A stretch of DNA of 54,381 nucleotides, taken from positions 1 through 54,381 of the forward strand of contig NZ_SIJB01000033.1 in the NCBI RefSeq assembly GCF_009910845.1. Reading direction: 5' to 3'. Every line of letters begins with the position of its first letter. The first letter of the stretch is position 1. Source of the DNA: Chengkuizengella marina (lineage in GTDB: Bacteria; Bacillota; Bacilli; Paenibacillales; KCTC-33759). A program made the translations under genes and the position numbers. Below, in pieces: positions 16,406-27,015 of the stretch. Below the pieces are notes generated by a model, which saw only the letters and a program-made list of their open reading frames with translations, was not told where the DNA came from and ran no database searches.

Positions 16406-19400
16406 TTAATTAATAGTAACTGAAGTTTCCTGATTTTCATTACCTTGTAAGTCATTAATTGAATTGCTTCTAATATTAATTAGAAGGCCTTTAATTTGAG
16501 TATCAGTATCCATTTCATCGATAGTTATAACCACTTCATTTGGAGTTCCAGCATCAAAACTTGATACGGCATTAGATACTGTAGCAGTTACAAATTCAAA
16601 ATCAGTTGCATCAGCATTGATTTCACCAGCACCAACACCCTCAGATAGTACCACAGTGATTACATCAGAACCACCAGTGAAGTTAATTGGGTCTATTGTA
16701 GCAGAAGTAGTAACTGAACCATCACCATTTGTCACTGTAGCACTAAAATTAGATAAATTAGTAATTGCTGTAGCAATTTCAGTAGAAGTATTACCCAATA
16801 CATCAGTTCCATCATCTGCAAGCGTGACTGTTATCTTATTAATATCATCATATACTGCATTTAATACGTCAGCTTCACCATCAGCGTTGTCTGTAACTAT
16901 TTCTAATAGCAAATTATTACCTATAGCTCCTGCATATGATGCATCATCTATAGTTACTGTAATCTCTTGGTTTAGTATTCCAGAATATAAAACTAATGAT
17001 GCATTTGTTTGAACAGTTGAAGCGCTATTGATGGATACACCTGTAACATCAACAACATTAGCTACATCTGTTCTATTAACGTTTGTGTTTCCAAAACTAT
17101 CTAAATCATCTTCATAAGTAACTGTTAATGTCCCACCTACAGACCCCTGTACTTCGTTATTATTAGAACCATTAGAAATTAATGTTGCAGTACCTGAAAA
17201 TACTCCAGAGTTATCATCTGTTTCTGTTAATGTAACTTGAATTGGATTTCCAGATCCTGCTAATACTACATTCACTTGATCTTCTGAGTTAGTAGTGTCC
17301 TCATCAGCGTCTGTTACAGTTACAGTGACTGTTTCATCTATCTCATAGCTACCTTTGTCTAAAGAAACAGATCCAGTAAATCCAAAATCATTATCCTCTA
17401 TATTAATGACTTCAACATCATCAATTTCTTCAAGGATGTTACCATATACGTCTTCAATATCATAGTCATTTACAGTACTTAATTCTAAATCAACATCCAA
17501 ATCAGAACTGTTTTGCTCTTCAACTCGGATTACTACATAGATACCATCCGTATCATTTCCTTCTGATAGATCAGCAGGAATTGTTGTATAATCATCCGTT
17601 GCATAAGCTCTAATTATATCGTTATAATCACTATCATCGAATTTAAAGGCCTTCTTGTAGACTGATCCATCTTTTATAGGTTCTGTAAATTCAACCACAA
17701 CGTGGTCTGTTTTATTGTTTCCATTTACATCAAGCGCAAAGATGTTTTCTACTTGATCACCATCAAGTGTTCTAAATGCCACTTCTGGTGCTATTCCATC
17801 TACAGCAACTCTTGCATTTTCATCTTTAAATGGCGCTGGAGCCACTTCAAATATATTGTACGTATCTGGATTATCTTCATCTGCCTCAAATGATACTTTG
17901 ATGTCTAATTCGTTTCCATCAATATCTCCAGTGTGTTCAATTTCATTTTCTAGAAATAGTGTTACCAACGTACCCTCATCGTTATATTCGATGTCCAACC
18001 CATCAATATCAATATTACTATCGATGAATGAATCAGTTACTTTAAAATCATCATCATCTACAGATATCAATTCTTGGTCAAATTGGACTGTGATTTGTGT
18101 TCTACTGATCGCAATTACTCCATCCGGTTCTACTTCGGCTCTGTAATTTCCAAAATCTTCAATATCCAAGGAAAGTTGGAAAGCATTGAATTTATTTCCA
18201 TTTATATCTTCAATATTAGATATTAATAATTTTTCCGCCTGAAGTAACTCTTCATAGTCGCCTCTTGTTAACTCAATCATGACTGTTTTATCATTTTCGA
18301 AGAACTCAAAGTCTCCATCAATTCTAGATGTATTTCTTCCATCATAAAAACGATAATTGTCTGGATCTACTGCGGTATCATTTACATCTTCTTTATAGAT
18401 AATATATAAAACTTCATCACCTTCATATTCTCCATCTTCTTCAGCATCATCGAACTCTACTCTAATGCCCTCATGCATAAAGGTTAAATCATCAATGTCT
18501 AATTCAATGGAATATTTCTCCATTTCATTCTCGTATAACGTATCATCTACAAGATCAGAAATTTCTAAAATAATCGTGTTGCCTTCTTGATTGTCAAACT
18601 CAAGAACGACGGATTCATTGTTGCTGCCTGGATCTACTTCATGGTCTACATCCAACTCGTCTCCATCTTCATCAAAGAACTCAAAGTTGTCCTCATCAAA
18701 TTCTTTGATGCGCTCACTGAAGGAAACTTCAATTTCAGAACCGGAAATAACTTCTACATCTGTTACCGTTGGCGCTTCACGATCGGAATCAATCTCAATG
18801 TCATATGTCGATGTTTCAAATTCATTACCCCAGTTGTCTACAATTTCAGAGTCATCCGCTTCATCTTTGATGATGAATTCTACATCTCCTGAAGGGAGTG
18901 GTCTGTCATCATCTGTATCTTCTGCAAAGACTACAAACACAGTCGTTACTTTTTGATCTTCATCAATCTCATCTTCACGATCCTCATCTGCATAAATCGC
19001 TACCGCTCTCCAAGAACTATACGTATGATAGAAATGATCTGGTGTTAAACCGCTAACCGGTTTATCAAATTCAACTTCCACCACTTTTTGATCTGCGTTC
19101 ACGACTTTAGCCGTTGGGTTTTCTTTGGAATCTTCATAATCATAAGATTCTTTAAAGCTTACATTTGAGTATCCGGCAAAGTCTTCTACTTTTGAAACTG
19201 TGATAGTATACTCTTCACCGTCTTTTAATTTTGAATTAAGTGTAACGTTTAACACACGCTCATTGTTTTGGTCAATGATCACATCTTTCACAGATAATTT
19301 TTTGGATCCTTGTTTCACAACGATCGTTGAATTATCAATTTCAAAGTCGCTTTCTGGATTTTCATTATCCATGATTGGTTCATTGAATGTTACCTTGAAG

Positions 19401-20329
19401 GATTTAGGTCCAGTAAATTCAAGGCCTTCTACTTCTGGCAATTCAGCATCAAATGGTTCAAATTCATCTTCATAATCTTCAAGGATTTTTCCACCAATGT
19501 TCATTACGCCATCAATTTCAAGCGTATACTCATTTTGATTTTCCATTGGTTCTACTTTCAATACGACTATTTTGCCGTCCTCTTGCAATTCAGCACCTTC
19601 AACATCAATACCATCAGATAAATCGTAGTTGCCTGTGTCTTCAGCTGATTCTTCGTCTAATAGTCCATTGAATTCAATCTCTACTTCACGAAGAGTATCT
19701 GCATTAATTTCTTCTACTTCTAGTTTCTTTTGTGATTCTTTATAGTCTTCAACTTTCTCTACACTAACATAAGCAGATTCCACTAGGAATGTACGGTCAG
19801 CATCTAAAGTATAATCATCATACTCACCAATTAGACCCCAATTTAAAGCTGCAGCAACATATTCTTGCGCCCAAGCACTAACCTCTCCATCCTCTACAGT
19901 TCCATCTTCATCATATTCTTTGTCTGTTAAAAATACATACCCTTCAACCAACATTTTTGCAAACTCTTGAAGTGTTACATTATCTTTCGGAGCAAACTTA
20001 CCATTACCAATACCTTCAATAATGCCAGCATCTACTGATGCTTCAACATATTTATAGGACCAACGCTCTTTATATACATCAGAAAATGTTGGTGTATTAG
20101 GAACATCAGATAAATCTAAATCAAATACTAATGCGATAATTTTGGCAGCTTGTTCACGAGTCATATTGTCTTCTAAATGAGGTAAACCATCATCATATCC
20201 ATTAAAAATACCTTTGTCTTCTAATTCACGATATTTGTCTTCAGCATCCATTTCATTTGCAAAAACAACTGAAGAAAACATTGAAAAGACCATAGCTATA
20301 GATAGTAATATAGATAAACTTCTTTTCAT
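16406..20329 (-). CDS. S-layer protein with N-terminal SLH domains (largest of three paralogues)
   Basis: 1307 residues. Signal peptide cleaved near VVFA|NE (about 24). Three SLH domains (about 28-205) with TREQAAKIIALVF in the first. These bind pyruvylated secondary cell wall polymer, which csaB at 33671 can supply. The rest is a chain of acidic Ig-like repeats with the recurrent ELPxVEGLEFTGPKSFxVTF module. It shares its first ~850 residues with the products at 20940 and 24286, then carries an extra ~350-residue C-terminal stretch, including SLDKGSYEIDETVTVTV, that they lack. Very Asp/Glu-rich and almost Cys-free, as is usual for S-layer proteins. The start is fixed by the signal peptide. 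The AGGAGG is 12 nt upstream, with AAAAAAGGTT between (see leader entry). Confidence 0.9.
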   Translation of the reverse strand: MKRSLSILLSIAMVFSMFSSVVFANEMDAEDKYRELEDKGIFNGYDDGLPHLEDNMTREQAAKIIALVFDLDLSDVPNTPTFSDVYKERWSYKYVEASVDAGIIEGIGNGKFAPKDNVTLQEFAKMLVEGYVFLTDKEYDEDGTVEDGEVSAWAQEYVAAALNWGLIGEYDDYTLDADRTFLVESAYVSVEKVEDYKESQKKLEVEEINADTLREVEIEFNGLLDEESAEDTGNYDLSDGIDVEGAELQEDGKIVVLKVEPMENQNEYTLEIDGVMNIGGKILEDYEDEFEPFDAELPEVEGLEFTGPKSFKVTFNEPIMDNENPESDFEIDNSTIVVKQGSKKLSVKDVIIDQNNERVLNVTLNSKLKDGEEYTITVSKVEDFAGYSNVSFKESYDYEDSKENPTAKVVNADQKVVEVEFDKPVSGLTPDHFYHTYSSWRAVAIYADEDREDEIDEDQKVTTVFVVFAEDTDDDRPLPSGDVEFIIKDEADDSEIVDNWGNEFETSTYDIEIDSDREAPTVTDVEVISGSEIEVSFSERIKEFDEDNFEFFDEDGDELDVDHEVDPGSNNESVVLEFDNQEGNTIILEISDLVDDTLYENEMEKYSIELDIDDLTFMHEGIRVEFDDAEEDGEYEGDEVLYIIYKEDVNDTAVDPDNYRFYDGRNTSRIDGDFEFFENDKTVMIELTRGDYEELLQAEKLLISNIEDINGNKFNAFQLSLDIEDFGNYRAEVEPDGVIAISRTQITVQFDQELISVDDDDFKVTDSFIDSNIDIDGLDIEYNDEGTLVTLFLENEIEHTGDIDGNELDIKVSFEADEDNPDTYNIFEVAPAPFKDENARVAVDGIAPEVAFRTLDGDQVENIFALDVNGNNKTDHVVVEFTEPIKDGSVYKKAFKFDDSDYNDIIRAYATDDYTTIPADLSEGNDTDGIYVVIRVEEQNSSDLDVDLELSTVNDYDIEDVYGNILEEIDDVEVINIEDNDFGFTGSVSLDKGSYEIDETVTVTVTDADEDTTNSEDQVNVVLAGSGNPIQVTLTETDDNSGVFSGTATLISNGSNNNEVQGSVGGTLTVTYEDDLDSFGNTNVNRTDVANVVDVTGVSINSASTVQTNASLVLYSGILNQEITVTIDDASYAGAIGNNLLLEIVTDNADGEADVLNAVYDDINKITVTLADDGTDVLGNTSTEIATAITNLSNFSATVTNGDGSVTTSATIDPINFTGGSDVITVVLSEGVGAGEINADATDFEFVTATVSNAVSSFDAGTPNEVVITIDEMDTDTQIKGLLINIRSNSINDLQGNENQETSVTIN

Positions 20330-20430
20330 AACCTTTTTTCTCCTCCTTGAGAATTATGTCTTAAATATTTGTTTGTAATAGAATTCTTCGCAAATACATT
20401 ATATCTCTTACATAATAGTTCCCTCCCTTT
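20330..20430 (-). promoter_or_regulatory. S-layer mRNA leader with ATG-TAA minimal ORF
   Basis: An excellent Shine-Dalgarno (GGGAGGG) and ATG at 20413-20411 are followed at once by TAA. This ATG is exactly 84 nt (28 codons) upstream of, and in frame with, the S-layer start at 20329. The second ribosome site is AGGAGGAG-(A)n-GGTTATG. The same two-site layout is in front of the other two S-layer paralogues. Confidence 0.6.
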
Positions 20431-20878
20431 TCTAGTATTGAATTCAGTTTTATATCATTATTTCTCTGTAACAAATATTACAGAAAACTGGTAATTAACA
20501 TTGTGACTTACTATGCATATTAGCGAGAAAATTAACCTAAACTATTATGACATTGGTTCATTTAATTATCTATATAGTTATACACTACTGATATTAAAAG
20601 GTTTCGGATTTCTCTAAACTTTTTTAGTAAAAAAATATTAATTTAGTAAAAATTAGTTTTTATAAAAAATTGTTATAATAAACTGATATGTTTTTTCCTG
20701 TTTTTTTAAATTTACATACTAAGTTTAACGATGTGTAAGTCAAGAAAGTTGCAGTTATTTTTTATTTATTCACTATTAAATAATAAGGATGCTGAATTAA
20801 ATATTCTCATACGGATTAATAAAGATATTTTTATGTGTTTAGTTCTTTAAGTGATTTCTTTTAATTTATGGATACAAT
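20431..20878. other. Intergenic region upstream of the first S-layer gene
   Basis: No gene seen; very A+T-rich. The hairpin CTGTAA/TTACAG at 20466-20483 is shared with the upstream region of the next paralogue (23926-23944). Promoter boxes for this surely highly expressed gene are likely here but could not be chosen with confidence among many AT-rich matches. Confidence 0.4.
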
Positions 20879-20912
20879 AAAAAAAGTCCCATGAAATTTC
20901 ATGGGACTTTTT
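20879..20912 (-). terminator. Strong terminator of the second S-layer gene
   Basis: Perfect 16-bp inverted repeat (AAAAAGTCCCATGAAA and its complement) with T5 after it on the minus strand, 28 nt past the stop at 20940. The symmetric A/T flanks would also work on the plus strand. Confidence 0.85.
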
Positions 20913-20939
20913 GTTATAGTACGTTAATTTTAATTAAGG

Positions 20940-23786
20940 TTAAGGTATTACAATATCCTCAAGAGTTAAATCATCTTCACCTTCAAAGAAGTTACCTGAT
21001 TCATCAGCAAGTTTATCTTCATCAATAGTGATTTCTAAATCTTCACCAGCCACAAGAACGTCATCTGCAACAGTTAAAGTAATTACTTCATCAATTACAC
21101 TAACTGAAGTTGGAGTCTCGCCATTCACTTCGAAGAATCCTTTATACAATTCATCAGAATCCATATCTTCAGTAAATTCGATAGTAACTGTGTTTGCTCC
21201 AGTAACAACTACTGGATCTACAGCTACTAATTCTGGAGCATAACCATCTTCTACAGCAATCTCAGTTCCAGTTGGAGTACTATCTGCAGTAAAATCAGCA
21301 GGCTTCACTCCAAAAATGTTTGCAATTTCTACGTCATCAGCATCACGATCAAACTCAACTGTAACAAGACTTGCATCTGTTGCAATTGCAAGATCATCTC
21401 CGTCAACATCTTCATCATCAAGAGTTAATTTCAATACTGTATATCCATCATCATTAAGATCTTCTTCAATTCCATCGATTACAGCTTCTTCACCATCAAC
21501 AAAAATAGTGAATCCAACTTCATTTACATCTTCTAATCTTTGATCAAATTCAATAGTAACTTCATTACTTCCAGTTACTGATACTTCAGCTTCAGCTCGA
21601 GTATCTTCACTATCAAAAGCAACTATACCTTCAGTAATTTGGAAATCATCCATGCCATTTCCATTTATGTCTTCAATATCTGATAGTACAAGTTTATTAT
21701 AACCAGTTGTTAACTTATCAAAATCATCTTCAGTTAATTCAACTTGAATAATGTGATCTTCTTCAAAATACTCAAATTCACCATCGAGTTTTGCTAAAGT
21801 ACTATCATTATATAAGCGATAGTTATCTGAATCAACAGCAGAATCACTTACAGCTTCTTTAAAGATGATATATAATAGGTCATCACCTTCATTAAAAGTA
21901 CCTAGGTTATCATCTGAATCTAATGCATCTTTAAACTCAACACGGTCTACTAAATCAAATGTTAAGTCATCAAATACCAATTCTTCAGTATATTCTTCCA
22001 TTTCATTTTCATATAAAGTATCGTCTACTACGTCAGAAATCACTAAAGTAAGAGTTTCACCTTCTTGATTATCGTCTTCGAAAGTTAACGTTACTGTTTT
22101 ATTATCATCTGAACCTTCTGCAGTAATGTCAATTTTAACTTCATCTCCATCACTATCTAAAAACTTATAGTTATCTGAATCAACTTTAACGCTTTCGCTA
22201 AATGTAATTTCAACTGATGTACCAGATTCAACTTCCACACCTGTTACAGTTGGAGCGTCACGATCTGCTGCTACTTCAAGTTCATAAGTAGTTTTCACAA
22301 ACTCATTACCCCAGTTGTCTTCGATATCTCCAGAAGAGATTGTAAATTCAACTGTACCTGATGGTAACGCATGATCACCATCTTCACCATCTTCACCGTC
22401 ATCAAATACTACAAATAATGTAGTTACTTTATCTAATGATGCTTCTACATTACTTGGAACTTCTCCCTTAGTTTCAGTGATGTAAAGAGCTTTCCATCCA
22501 GTATATGTATGATTAAAGTCATCTTTATTCACACCAGATACTGGTTTATCAAACTTAACTTCTATAACTGTTTGAGTAACATCTTCAATTGATGCTGTTG
22601 GAGCATCTTTAGAATCTTCATAGTCAAACGCTTCTTTAAAACTTACGTTTGCATATTCAGCAAAATCTTCATATTTACTAATTGAAATCGAATACTCTTC
22701 TCCATCTTTGAAAGAGGAGTTAAGTTCAACAAATACTTCATTACCACTAACTTTTGTATCATTTTTATCTACAGATAATTTCTTAGATCCTTTTTTAACC
22801 TCAACTTTACCTTCTACTTCAGGATCCATTGGTTCACTAAAAGTCACTGTAAAACTTTTCGGTCCAGTGAATTCAAGACCTTCTACAGTTGGAAGATCAG
22901 CATCAAATGCAGTGAATAATCCTTCGTAATCTTCTAATGTGTTTCCACCTGCACTTTTCACACCATCAATTTCAATTTTATATTCATCTTGATTGTCTAA
23001 TTCTTCTACTGTTAAAACAACCGTTTTACCGTCTTCTTGTAATTCTGCATCACCAACATCAATAGAATCTGAAAGATCATAATTACCTTCTTCTTCAGCA
23101 GATTCTGCGTCTAGAGCTGCATTGAATTCAACTACTACCTGTACAAGACTGTCAGCAGAAAGAGACTTTACTTTTAATTCTTTAGCTGCTTCAGCTAATT
23201 CTTCTACTTTTGCATTAGCAACATAAGCACCTTCAACTAAAACCGTACGAGTTGCATCAGCAGTGTAATCGTCTGCTTCAGCGATTAAACCTGCTTCTAG
23301 TGCAAGTGCCACATATGGTTGAGCCCATGCACTTACATTTTCACTGTCTACAGTAGCTTCCATGTCAATTTCCATGTCAGTTGCATTTGCATAACCAACT
23401 GCGATCATTTTAGCAAATTGTTCAACAGTTACGTTATCTTTTGGAGCATATACTCCTTCAGAAACACCATTGATAATATCTGCTGCTGCTGCTGCTTCTA
23501 CATATTCATAAGACCAACGGTCAGCAGCTACATCAGAAAATGTTGGAGCTTCTGGAGTGTCTAAGTCAAGTTCAAAAACAAGTGCAATAATTTTTGCTGC
23601 TTGTTCACGAGTCATATTGTCTTCTAAATGTGGAAGACCATCATCATAACCTTCAAAAATACCTTTCTCTTTCAATGTATCAAACTTCTCTTCAGCTGTC
23701 ATTTCAGTTTCTTCAGCAACTGCTACAGAAGCGAACATTGAGAAAACCATAGCTAACGCTAATAATATAGATAAACTCTTTTTCAT
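20940..23786 (-). CDS. S-layer protein with N-terminal SLH domains (second paralogue)
   Basis: 948 residues counted from the ATG at 23786, which gives a perfect signal peptide (MKKSLSILLALAMVFSMF, cleavage near VAVA|EE). An in-frame ATG 29 codons upstream (23873) with its own strong GGGGG-type Shine-Dalgarno could give a 977-residue form. Three SLH domains (about 30-205; TREQAAKIIALVF, TVEQFAKMIAV), then repeated Ig-like domains with the EGLEFTGPKSFTVTFSEPMD module, very acidic. The C-terminal end (ITLTVADD, GNFFEGEDDLTLEDI) aligns with that of the product at 24286. Expected to self-assemble on the cell surface and to be held by SLH binding to pyruvylated cell-wall polymer. Monocistronic with its own strong terminator. 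Confidence 0.9.
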   Translation of the reverse strand: MKKSLSILLALAMVFSMFASVAVAEETEMTAEEKFDTLKEKGIFEGYDDGLPHLEDNMTREQAAKIIALVFELDLDTPEAPTFSDVAADRWSYEYVEAAAAADIINGVSEGVYAPKDNVTVEQFAKMIAVGYANATDMEIDMEATVDSENVSAWAQPYVALALEAGLIAEADDYTADATRTVLVEGAYVANAKVEELAEAAKELKVKSLSADSLVQVVVEFNAALDAESAEEEGNYDLSDSIDVGDAELQEDGKTVVLTVEELDNQDEYKIEIDGVKSAGGNTLEDYEGLFTAFDADLPTVEGLEFTGPKSFTVTFSEPMDPEVEGKVEVKKGSKKLSVDKNDTKVSGNEVFVELNSSFKDGEEYSISISKYEDFAEYANVSFKEAFDYEDSKDAPTASIEDVTQTVIEVKFDKPVSGVNKDDFNHTYTGWKALYITETKGEVPSNVEASLDKVTTLFVVFDDGEDGEDGDHALPSGTVEFTISSGDIEDNWGNEFVKTTYELEVAADRDAPTVTGVEVESGTSVEITFSESVKVDSDNYKFLDSDGDEVKIDITAEGSDDNKTVTLTFEDDNQEGETLTLVISDVVDDTLYENEMEEYTEELVFDDLTFDLVDRVEFKDALDSDDNLGTFNEGDDLLYIIFKEAVSDSAVDSDNYRLYNDSTLAKLDGEFEYFEEDHIIQVELTEDDFDKLTTGYNKLVLSDIEDINGNGMDDFQITEGIVAFDSEDTRAEAEVSVTGSNEVTIEFDQRLEDVNEVGFTIFVDGEEAVIDGIEEDLNDDGYTVLKLTLDDEDVDGDDLAIATDASLVTVEFDRDADDVEIANIFGVKPADFTADSTPTGTEIAVEDGYAPELVAVDPVVVTGANTVTIEFTEDMDSDELYKGFFEVNGETPTSVSVIDEVITLTVADDVLVAGEDLEITIDEDKLADESGNFFEGEDDLTLEDIVIP

Positions 23787-23890
23787 AACCTTTGTTTCTC
23801 CTCCTCGGAATACGTTTGTTTGTTTAGTTTTACTAGATTGAGTTATTGAATCATTTGAGCTCTGTTCTCTCATCTGAATACACCCCCTTC
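23787..23890 (-). promoter_or_regulatory. S-layer mRNA leader with in-frame upstream start (29 codons)
   Basis: GGAAGGGGGTG precedes ATG 23873-23871. The frame (MREQSSNDSITQSS...) runs without stop into the S-layer ORF at 23786. The second site reads AGGAGGAGAAACAAAGGTTATG. A signal peptide cannot work well with 29 extra polar residues, so the upstream start may serve mRNA stability or control. Confidence 0.6.
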
Positions 23891-24233
23891 CTAGAGTTGA
23901 GCTGTAATTGTCTTATATTTAATGTCTGTAACAAAAAGTTACAGAAACTAGTAAATAATTACTAGACAAGTTTAACCACTCTAAACATTATACATGGGTG
24001 GTGCCTTGTCGTAAAGTTATTTTTTGGTGAATTATTCTATTTAAATCTATGTAATAAAATTAACATACTAGTAGTTAAACGCATAAGTTTTAAAAAAGTT
24101 GCGATACTAAATAAAAAATAAGTATTTTGTTAAAAAAATTGTCCAACAATTTAAAAAATCACCCTTGGAAGAATTCATCATTCCTTCTTAAGTTGTACAA
24201 TATTTATTTTTAAATTTTTTTCCTTCAAGTGAT
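23891..24233. other. Intergenic region upstream of the second S-layer gene
   Basis: No gene seen. It holds the hairpin CTGTAAC/GTTACAG (23926-23944) and a near-palindrome CTAGTAAATAATTACTAG directly upstream of it on the minus strand. Both probably belong to the promoter/leader of the S-layer gene. Confidence 0.4.
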
Positions 24234-24260
24234 AAAAAAAGCCCCATGTTAAACATGGGA
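24234..24260 (-). terminator. Terminator of the third S-layer gene
   Basis: CCCATGTT/AACATGGG stem followed by seven T on the minus strand, 26 nt after the stop at 24286. Confidence 0.75.
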
Positions 24261-24285
24261 CCTTCTTGTTAATTAAATCTTATTC

Positions 24286-27015
24286 TTATTGTGGTGTATT
24301 ATTGTCTAATAAATCAATTGCATCTACAGTTAAATCTTCACCTGCAAAGAAGTTATTAGAAATATCTGCTAGTTTTTCCTCTTCAATTGTAATTTCTAAT
24401 TCTTCACCTTCTACAAGATCTTCAGTAACTGTCAATTGAATGAAATTACCATCAACAATACTTACTTGAGATGGAGCATCACCATTTACTTCGAAGAATC
24501 CTTTATATAGTTCAGTAGTATTCATATCTTCAGTAAATTCGATTTTAATTGTATTTTTATCTGGTACTGTTACTGCATTTTCAACTAACTCAGGAGCAAT
24601 TCCATCTTTGATTTCCATACCATTAAATTCTACAGCATCTTTACCAAAAGCATTAACTGTAGATCCAGTTTCTTCAAGGTTAAGAGTAATTTCTGGGTTA
24701 GTTACTGTTAATTGACTTGCATCATCAAGAGTTAAAGTAACTAAAGTACCCTCTTCATTATACTCAATTTCAACTCCACTGAAAGTACCAGTAACTTCGC
24801 CATTAGTTAATGTGAAATCTGCTTCATCTACTTCAGTAAGTTCTTGATCAAATTGAACTGCAATCTCACTTTTACTAATCGCTTTAACTTCTGTTGCATT
24901 AGCACCTAGTTGTTTACTTACCTCTTTTGAAGCTTGGAACTCATCAAGGCTATTTCCATTTACATCTTCAATTTTAGATACTATAACGTCTGAACCAATC
25001 TTAACATTATCATCTTCATGAAGTTCAATTCTTACTGTTTTTTCATTGTAGAAGAAATCAAATTCACCTTTGAATTTCTTGATCTCATCTTCACCAGTTT
25101 GGTAACGATAGTTATCAGCATCAATTGCAGAATCAGTTACTTCTTCGTTATAAATAACATAAAGTAAGTCATTTTCGCTCTCTCTTTCAACTAATTCTAC
25201 ACGATTGATTCCAGAGAACGTAGAATCACTAAATGTTAATTCTTCAGAGTATTTTTCCATTTCATTCTCGTATAAAGTGTTGTCTACAAGATCAGAAATT
25301 TCTAAAGTTACTGTTTCACCTTCTAAGCTTTTATCTACTGTTAATGTTACAGATTCTTTATCAGTTGCAGGAGTTACAGTGATTTTAACATCTAACTCTT
25401 CGCCATCTTCATCTAATAAAGTATAAGTTCCATCTTCTAAGTTAGCAATTGCTTCACTAAAAGTTACTTTAATTTCAGTACCAGAAACAACTTCTACATC
25501 TGTTACAGTTGGAGCTTCGCGATCTGCAACAACATTTAACACATATGTTGTTTCTTCAAATACGTTACCCCAGTTATCAGTAATTTCATCGTCACCATGT
25601 TTACCTAAGATTGTAAACTCAACATCACCAGATGGTAAAGCATGATCTTCATCAAATTGTACAAATACAGTTGTTACTTTTTCACCTGTAGCATCTTTAG
25701 TTAATGCTGAATCAGTAAAGATTCCTGCTGCTTCCCAAGAAGTATAAGTGTGGAAGAAATGATCTACTGTTAAACCACTAACTGGCTTGTCAAACTTAAC
25801 TTCAATTACTTGTTGATCAGCATCAACGATTGAAGCTGTTGGAGGTGTAGTATTTTTTTCATAAGTGAAAACTTCTTTGTAACTTACATTTACATAACCT
25901 GCATAGTCTTTTACATTAGAAATTGTGATTTCATAATCAGTTGCATCTTCTAATTTTGAATGAAGTTCTACGTTTACTTCACGTTCGTTATTAGCATCAA
26001 TAACTGCACTCTTAACAGCTAAACTTCTAGAACCTTCTTTTACAGTTACATTCCCTTTTTCAGCTGATTGCATTGGTTCGTTAAATGTTACTACAAAAGA
26101 TTTAGGACCTGTAAATTCAATTTTCTCAACTACTGGTAAATCTGCGTCAAATACTTTGATATCAGTAGAGTAATTTACTAATGTTTTACCACTAGCACTC
26201 ATTACATCGTCAATTTCAAGCGTATAAGTTGTTTGGTTTTCAACATCACCAACTGTTAATACTACTGTTTTACCATCTTCTTGTAATACTGCTTTTAATA
26301 CATCAGCAGAATCAGAAAGATCATAGTTGCTTGTATCTTCAGCTGTTTCTTCGTCTAAAGCAATGCTATACTTAATTACCATTTCACGTAAATTATCTGC
26401 TGATACAGATACTACATTTAATTCAGTAGTGATTTCAACTACATTAGCATAAGTTGTGTAAGCAGAATCTACTAAGAAAGTACGGTCTGCATCAATTGTG
26501 TAGTCTTCATATTCAGCGATTAAACCTAAGTCTAATGCAGCTGCAATATAATGTTGTGCCCATTCACTAACGTTTTCGTTGTCTACTGTTGCTTCTTCAT
26601 CAAGTTCAACATTCGTAAGGTCAGCGTAACCTACAGCTAACATTTTAGCGAATTCTTCGATAGTTACGTTTGCTTTAGGAGCAAAAGTACCATCGCCCAT
26701 ACCTTCGATAATTCCAACTTCTACAGATGCTTCGATATATTTAGTTGACCAACGATCAGAAGCTACATCAGAAAATGTAGACTCTGCTGATTCATCAATG
26801 TCAAGTCCAAATACTAAAGCAATAATTTTTGCAGCTTGCTCACGAGTCATGTTGTCTTCAAGATGTGGCAAACCATCTAAATATCCATCAAAAATACCTT
26901 TTTCTTTTAAATCATAAAACTTGTCTTCCGTTGTCATTTCTTCAGCTGAAACCACAGATGCGAACATTGAGAACACCATTGCGATTGCAACTAATAAAGA
27001 TAAACTTTTTTTCAT
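24286..27015 (-). CDS. S-layer protein with N-terminal SLH domains (third paralogue)
   Basis: 909 residues from the ATG at 27015, chosen because the signal peptide (MKKSLSLLVAIAMVFSMF, cleavage near VVSA|EE) starts there. An in-frame ATG 31 codons upstream (27108) would give 940 residues. Three SLH domains (about 28-205; TREQAAKIIALVF, TIEEFAKMLAVGY), then Ig-like modules (VVEKIEFTGPKSFVVTFNEPM). Similar over nearly its whole length to the product at 20940 and to the first two thirds of that at 16406, so the three genes arose by tandem duplication. Acidic, no Cys noticed. The C terminus ends in a short Asp/Asn-rich tail. Monocistronic: strong terminators on both sides. Confidence 0.9.
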   Translation of the reverse strand: MKKSLSLLVAIAMVFSMFASVVSAEEMTTEDKFYDLKEKGIFDGYLDGLPHLEDNMTREQAAKIIALVFGLDIDESAESTFSDVASDRWSTKYIEASVEVGIIEGMGDGTFAPKANVTIEEFAKMLAVGYADLTNVELDEEATVDNENVSEWAQHYIAAALDLGLIAEYEDYTIDADRTFLVDSAYTTYANVVEITTELNVVSVSADNLREMVIKYSIALDEETAEDTSNYDLSDSADVLKAVLQEDGKTVVLTVGDVENQTTYTLEIDDVMSASGKTLVNYSTDIKVFDADLPVVEKIEFTGPKSFVVTFNEPMQSAEKGNVTVKEGSRSLAVKSAVIDANNEREVNVELHSKLEDATDYEITISNVKDYAGYVNVSYKEVFTYEKNTTPPTASIVDADQQVIEVKFDKPVSGLTVDHFFHTYTSWEAAGIFTDSALTKDATGEKVTTVFVQFDEDHALPSGDVEFTILGKHGDDEITDNWGNVFEETTYVLNVVADREAPTVTDVEVVSGTEIKVTFSEAIANLEDGTYTLLDEDGEELDVKITVTPATDKESVTLTVDKSLEGETVTLEISDLVDNTLYENEMEKYSEELTFSDSTFSGINRVELVERESENDLLYVIYNEEVTDSAIDADNYRYQTGEDEIKKFKGEFDFFYNEKTVRIELHEDDNVKIGSDVIVSKIEDVNGNSLDEFQASKEVSKQLGANATEVKAISKSEIAVQFDQELTEVDEADFTLTNGEVTGTFSGVEIEYNEEGTLVTLTLDDASQLTVTNPEITLNLEETGSTVNAFGKDAVEFNGMEIKDGIAPELVENAVTVPDKNTIKIEFTEDMNTTELYKGFFEVNGDAPSQVSIVDGNFIQLTVTEDLVEGEELEITIEEEKLADISNNFFAGEDLTVDAIDLLDNNTPQ

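Noticed and set aside
16617-19671. Long plus-strand frames rich in Ser/Thr/Leu opposite the S-layer genes
   Set aside because: They are shadows of the acidic, Asp/Glu-rich S-layer codons; no ribosome sites or families.
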